Shown in pieces: positions 6,016 through 6,826 of a stretch of 6,826 nucleotides of DNA (the first letter of the stretch is position 1; every line of letters begins with the position of its first letter). Below the pieces are notes generated by a model that had not been told where the DNA came from, searched no databases, and worked only from the letters and a program-made list of their open reading frames with translations. A program made the position numbers and the translations under genes. Source of the stretch: UBA6244 sp041582875. GTDB taxonomy: Bacteria; Bacteroidota; Bacteroidia; Bacteroidales; F082. The stretch covers positions 1-6,826 of the forward strand of contig JBFHGX010000190.1 in NCBI GenBank assembly GCA_041582875.1, in the 5' to 3' direction.

Positions 6016-6151
6016 TGGGGCTAACGGGCAGCATATGCTTTGTGGCGCTTTTCGAAGACAGATCTTTCTGACCACAACAAATGTGATTTGAATCTATAAA
6101 CGTGAATGTCAAGCCAAATCTAGCCATAAAGTATGATGCAATGTTAGCCAC
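6016..6151 (-). repeat. attC-like cassette recombination site 3
   Basis: The outer cores are TGGGGCTAAC (6016-6025) and GTTAGCCAC (6143-6151). The arms GCATATGCTTTGTGGC (6031-6046) and GCCATAAAGTATGATGC (6123-6139) pair imperfectly, with one unpaired G in the right arm. The central 34 bp (6074-6107) are identical to repeat 1 and contain CAAAT-GTG-ATTTG, a small hairpin. The lipoprotein gene stops at 6157, 5 nt away. The short gene-to-site distance supports this being the attC of cassette 3 with minus-strand polarity. Confidence 0.8.
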
Positions 6152-6826
6152 TGTTATTATTCTTCTATTTCTGTTTTGTCAAGAGCCCAAAGTTTTCCAT
6201 CCAAGTCTTTAAATGCAATGACGCCAATTTCATAGTTGTAGAAAAAGCTCGAATCATTATTAGTAAAAACATTTTGAAAAGTCCTTCCTAATAAGTTTAT
6301 TTCGTCTATTGGCTGGGCGAATATTAAATTGTTGTCAATTTCTGCAAGGTCTCTGGAATTGACGAGTATGGATAATACTCCTGCGCTTGCAGTAGTATCC
6401 GAATCTAACCCTTTGTTTATCCATAGTTGATCCGAAATCACTAATTCTCCGAAATTTAAAGAAAAAGGTTCTACTTTCAGCTGCAAAGAGAATCTTAAGT
6501 TCAATGATGAAGAAGTCTCCATCATATTGTACTGGTAATAATCAATGTTTGTTTTGTAGACCTTTTCAAGATTGGCATCGTACTCACAAGTTGTTTTATA
6601 GTAAGTGTCAATATTTTCATAACCGCCTTTTTCATATTCTAGTTCAAACTGAACCTGGTTTCCAACATCGTCCTGAAAATACATCTTAGTATTGCTCTTA
6701 TACGGAACACTGTTTATTGAATTATCCAAAAGATTGAATGTTCCAAAGTCCTCTTCACTACATATTTCAGTTGAATCTTCTTTCTTGCAGGAAATTATTG
6801 TCAATACCAAGAAGGTCATAATTAGT
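6025..6826 (-). mobile_element. integron-like gene cassette 3, incomplete at window edge
   Basis: The left boundary is the predicted G|TT crossover in site 3; the right boundary is outside the window. It contains the lipoprotein gene followed by its attC-like site. From the site's GTTAGCCAC core, the other end of this cassette is predicted to carry the same 9-mer on the minus strand just upstream of the gene. Confidence 0.55.
6157..6826 (-). CDS. outer-membrane-type lipoprotein of unknown function, 5' end outside window
   Basis: At least 220 residues. An ATG exists at 6819, but the frame stays open through the window edge (codons for L and I precede it), and MTFLVLTIISC lacks the positively charged start of a signal peptide. 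The true start is therefore probably a few codons further right. Numbered from the internal Met, the lipobox is IISC with lipidated C11, followed by KKEDST, as is common for Bacteroidota lipoproteins. The rest is acidic and rich in Y, N and D, with alternating hydrophobic strands (LNLRFSLQLKVEPFSLNFGELVI about 106-128; FFYNYEIGVIAFKDLDGKLWALDKTE near the end), suggesting a beta-rich fold. No family is recognised. It is the only visible gene of cassette 3, and its stop lies 5 nt from attC-like site 3. Confidence 0.78.
   Translation of the reverse strand, partial: LIMTFLVLTIISCKKEDSTEICSEEDFGTFNLLDNSINSVPYKSNTKMYFQDDVGNQVQFELEYEKGGYENIDTYYKTTCEYDANLEKVYKTNIDYYQYNMMETSSSLNLRFSLQLKVEPFSLNFGELVISDQLWINKGLDSDTTASAGVLSILVNSRDLAEIDNNLIFAQPIDEINLLGRTFQNVFTNNDSSFFYNYEIGVIAFKDLDGKLWALDKTEIEE

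Larger units (their letters stand above)
901..6024 (-). mobile_element. integron-like gene cassette 2, interrupted by an IS21-family element
   Basis: The unit lies between the predicted G|TT crossover points of attC-like sites 3 and 2. Its two ends carry GTTAGCCCCA (minus strand, 6025-6016) and TGGGGCTAAC (1029-1020), complementary over 10 bp. Removing the 2,639-bp insertion sequence and one 8-bp target copy gives an original cassette of about 2.48 kb. It carries a possible leader ORF, a hairpin, a small exported protein gene, a terminator-like hairpin and a T9SS-sorted protein gene. Two genes with an internal terminator is unusual for integron cassettes, which mostly hold one promoterless gene. 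The boundaries are inferred. Confidence 0.6.

Noticed and set aside
1..6151. The three repeats as a CRISPR array or as MITEs
   Set aside because: The repeats are ~130 bp, imperfect and kilobases apart with genes between, so not CRISPR. MITE copies would be flanked by short direct duplications; instead the outer bases match in inverted form across the intervening genes.
6504..6689. 61-codon plus-strand ORF
   Set aside because: Antisense to the lipoprotein gene; composition does not look like a real protein.

Overview
This AT-rich window looks like a chromosomal accessory region of a Bacteroidota bacterium. The clues are a type IX secretion (Por-type) C-terminal sorting domain, a Bacteroidota-type lipoprotein and SH3b exported protein, starts without Shine-Dalgarno sequences, and an IS21-family element whose IstA/IstB resemble the common Bacteroidota group.

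The main structure is an array of three integron-like gene cassettes on the minus strand. Three imperfect ~130-bp repeats (1-130, 893-1029, 6016-6151) separate the gene blocks and have the architecture of attC recombination sites: outer AAC/GTT cores, long imperfect complementary arms, and one unpaired extra base on one arm. The outer core of each site does not match its partner within the same site. It matches the core at the other end of the same cassette instead (9 bp across cassette 1, 10 bp across cassette 2). That pattern is expected when each gene plus one site moved as a closed circle and recombined inside the core. No integrase is in the window. Gene and site polarity suggest that any integrase would lie beyond the right edge.

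In minus-strand reading order: cassette 3 (right, incomplete) encodes a lipoprotein. Cassette 2 carries a possible 16-residue leader ORF, a hairpin, a small exported protein, a terminator-like hairpin and a secreted T9SS-sorted protein. Cassette 1 encodes an exported SH3b-domain protein. All four full-size cassette genes are predicted to be exported, so the array looks like a store of cell-surface functions. No specific biochemical role can be assigned to any of them.

A complete 2,639-bp IS21-family element (3247-5885, plus strand) interrupts cassette 2. It has TG...CA ends, 8-bp target duplications (CCTATCTA), repeated transposase-binding-type motifs at both ends, and overlapping istA and istB. 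It landed in a long inverted repeat and separated its two arms. IstA appears to have lost the first acidic residue of its DDE triad (Tyr148 in a YFAG context where the family has DFAG), so this copy may be unable to transpose itself.
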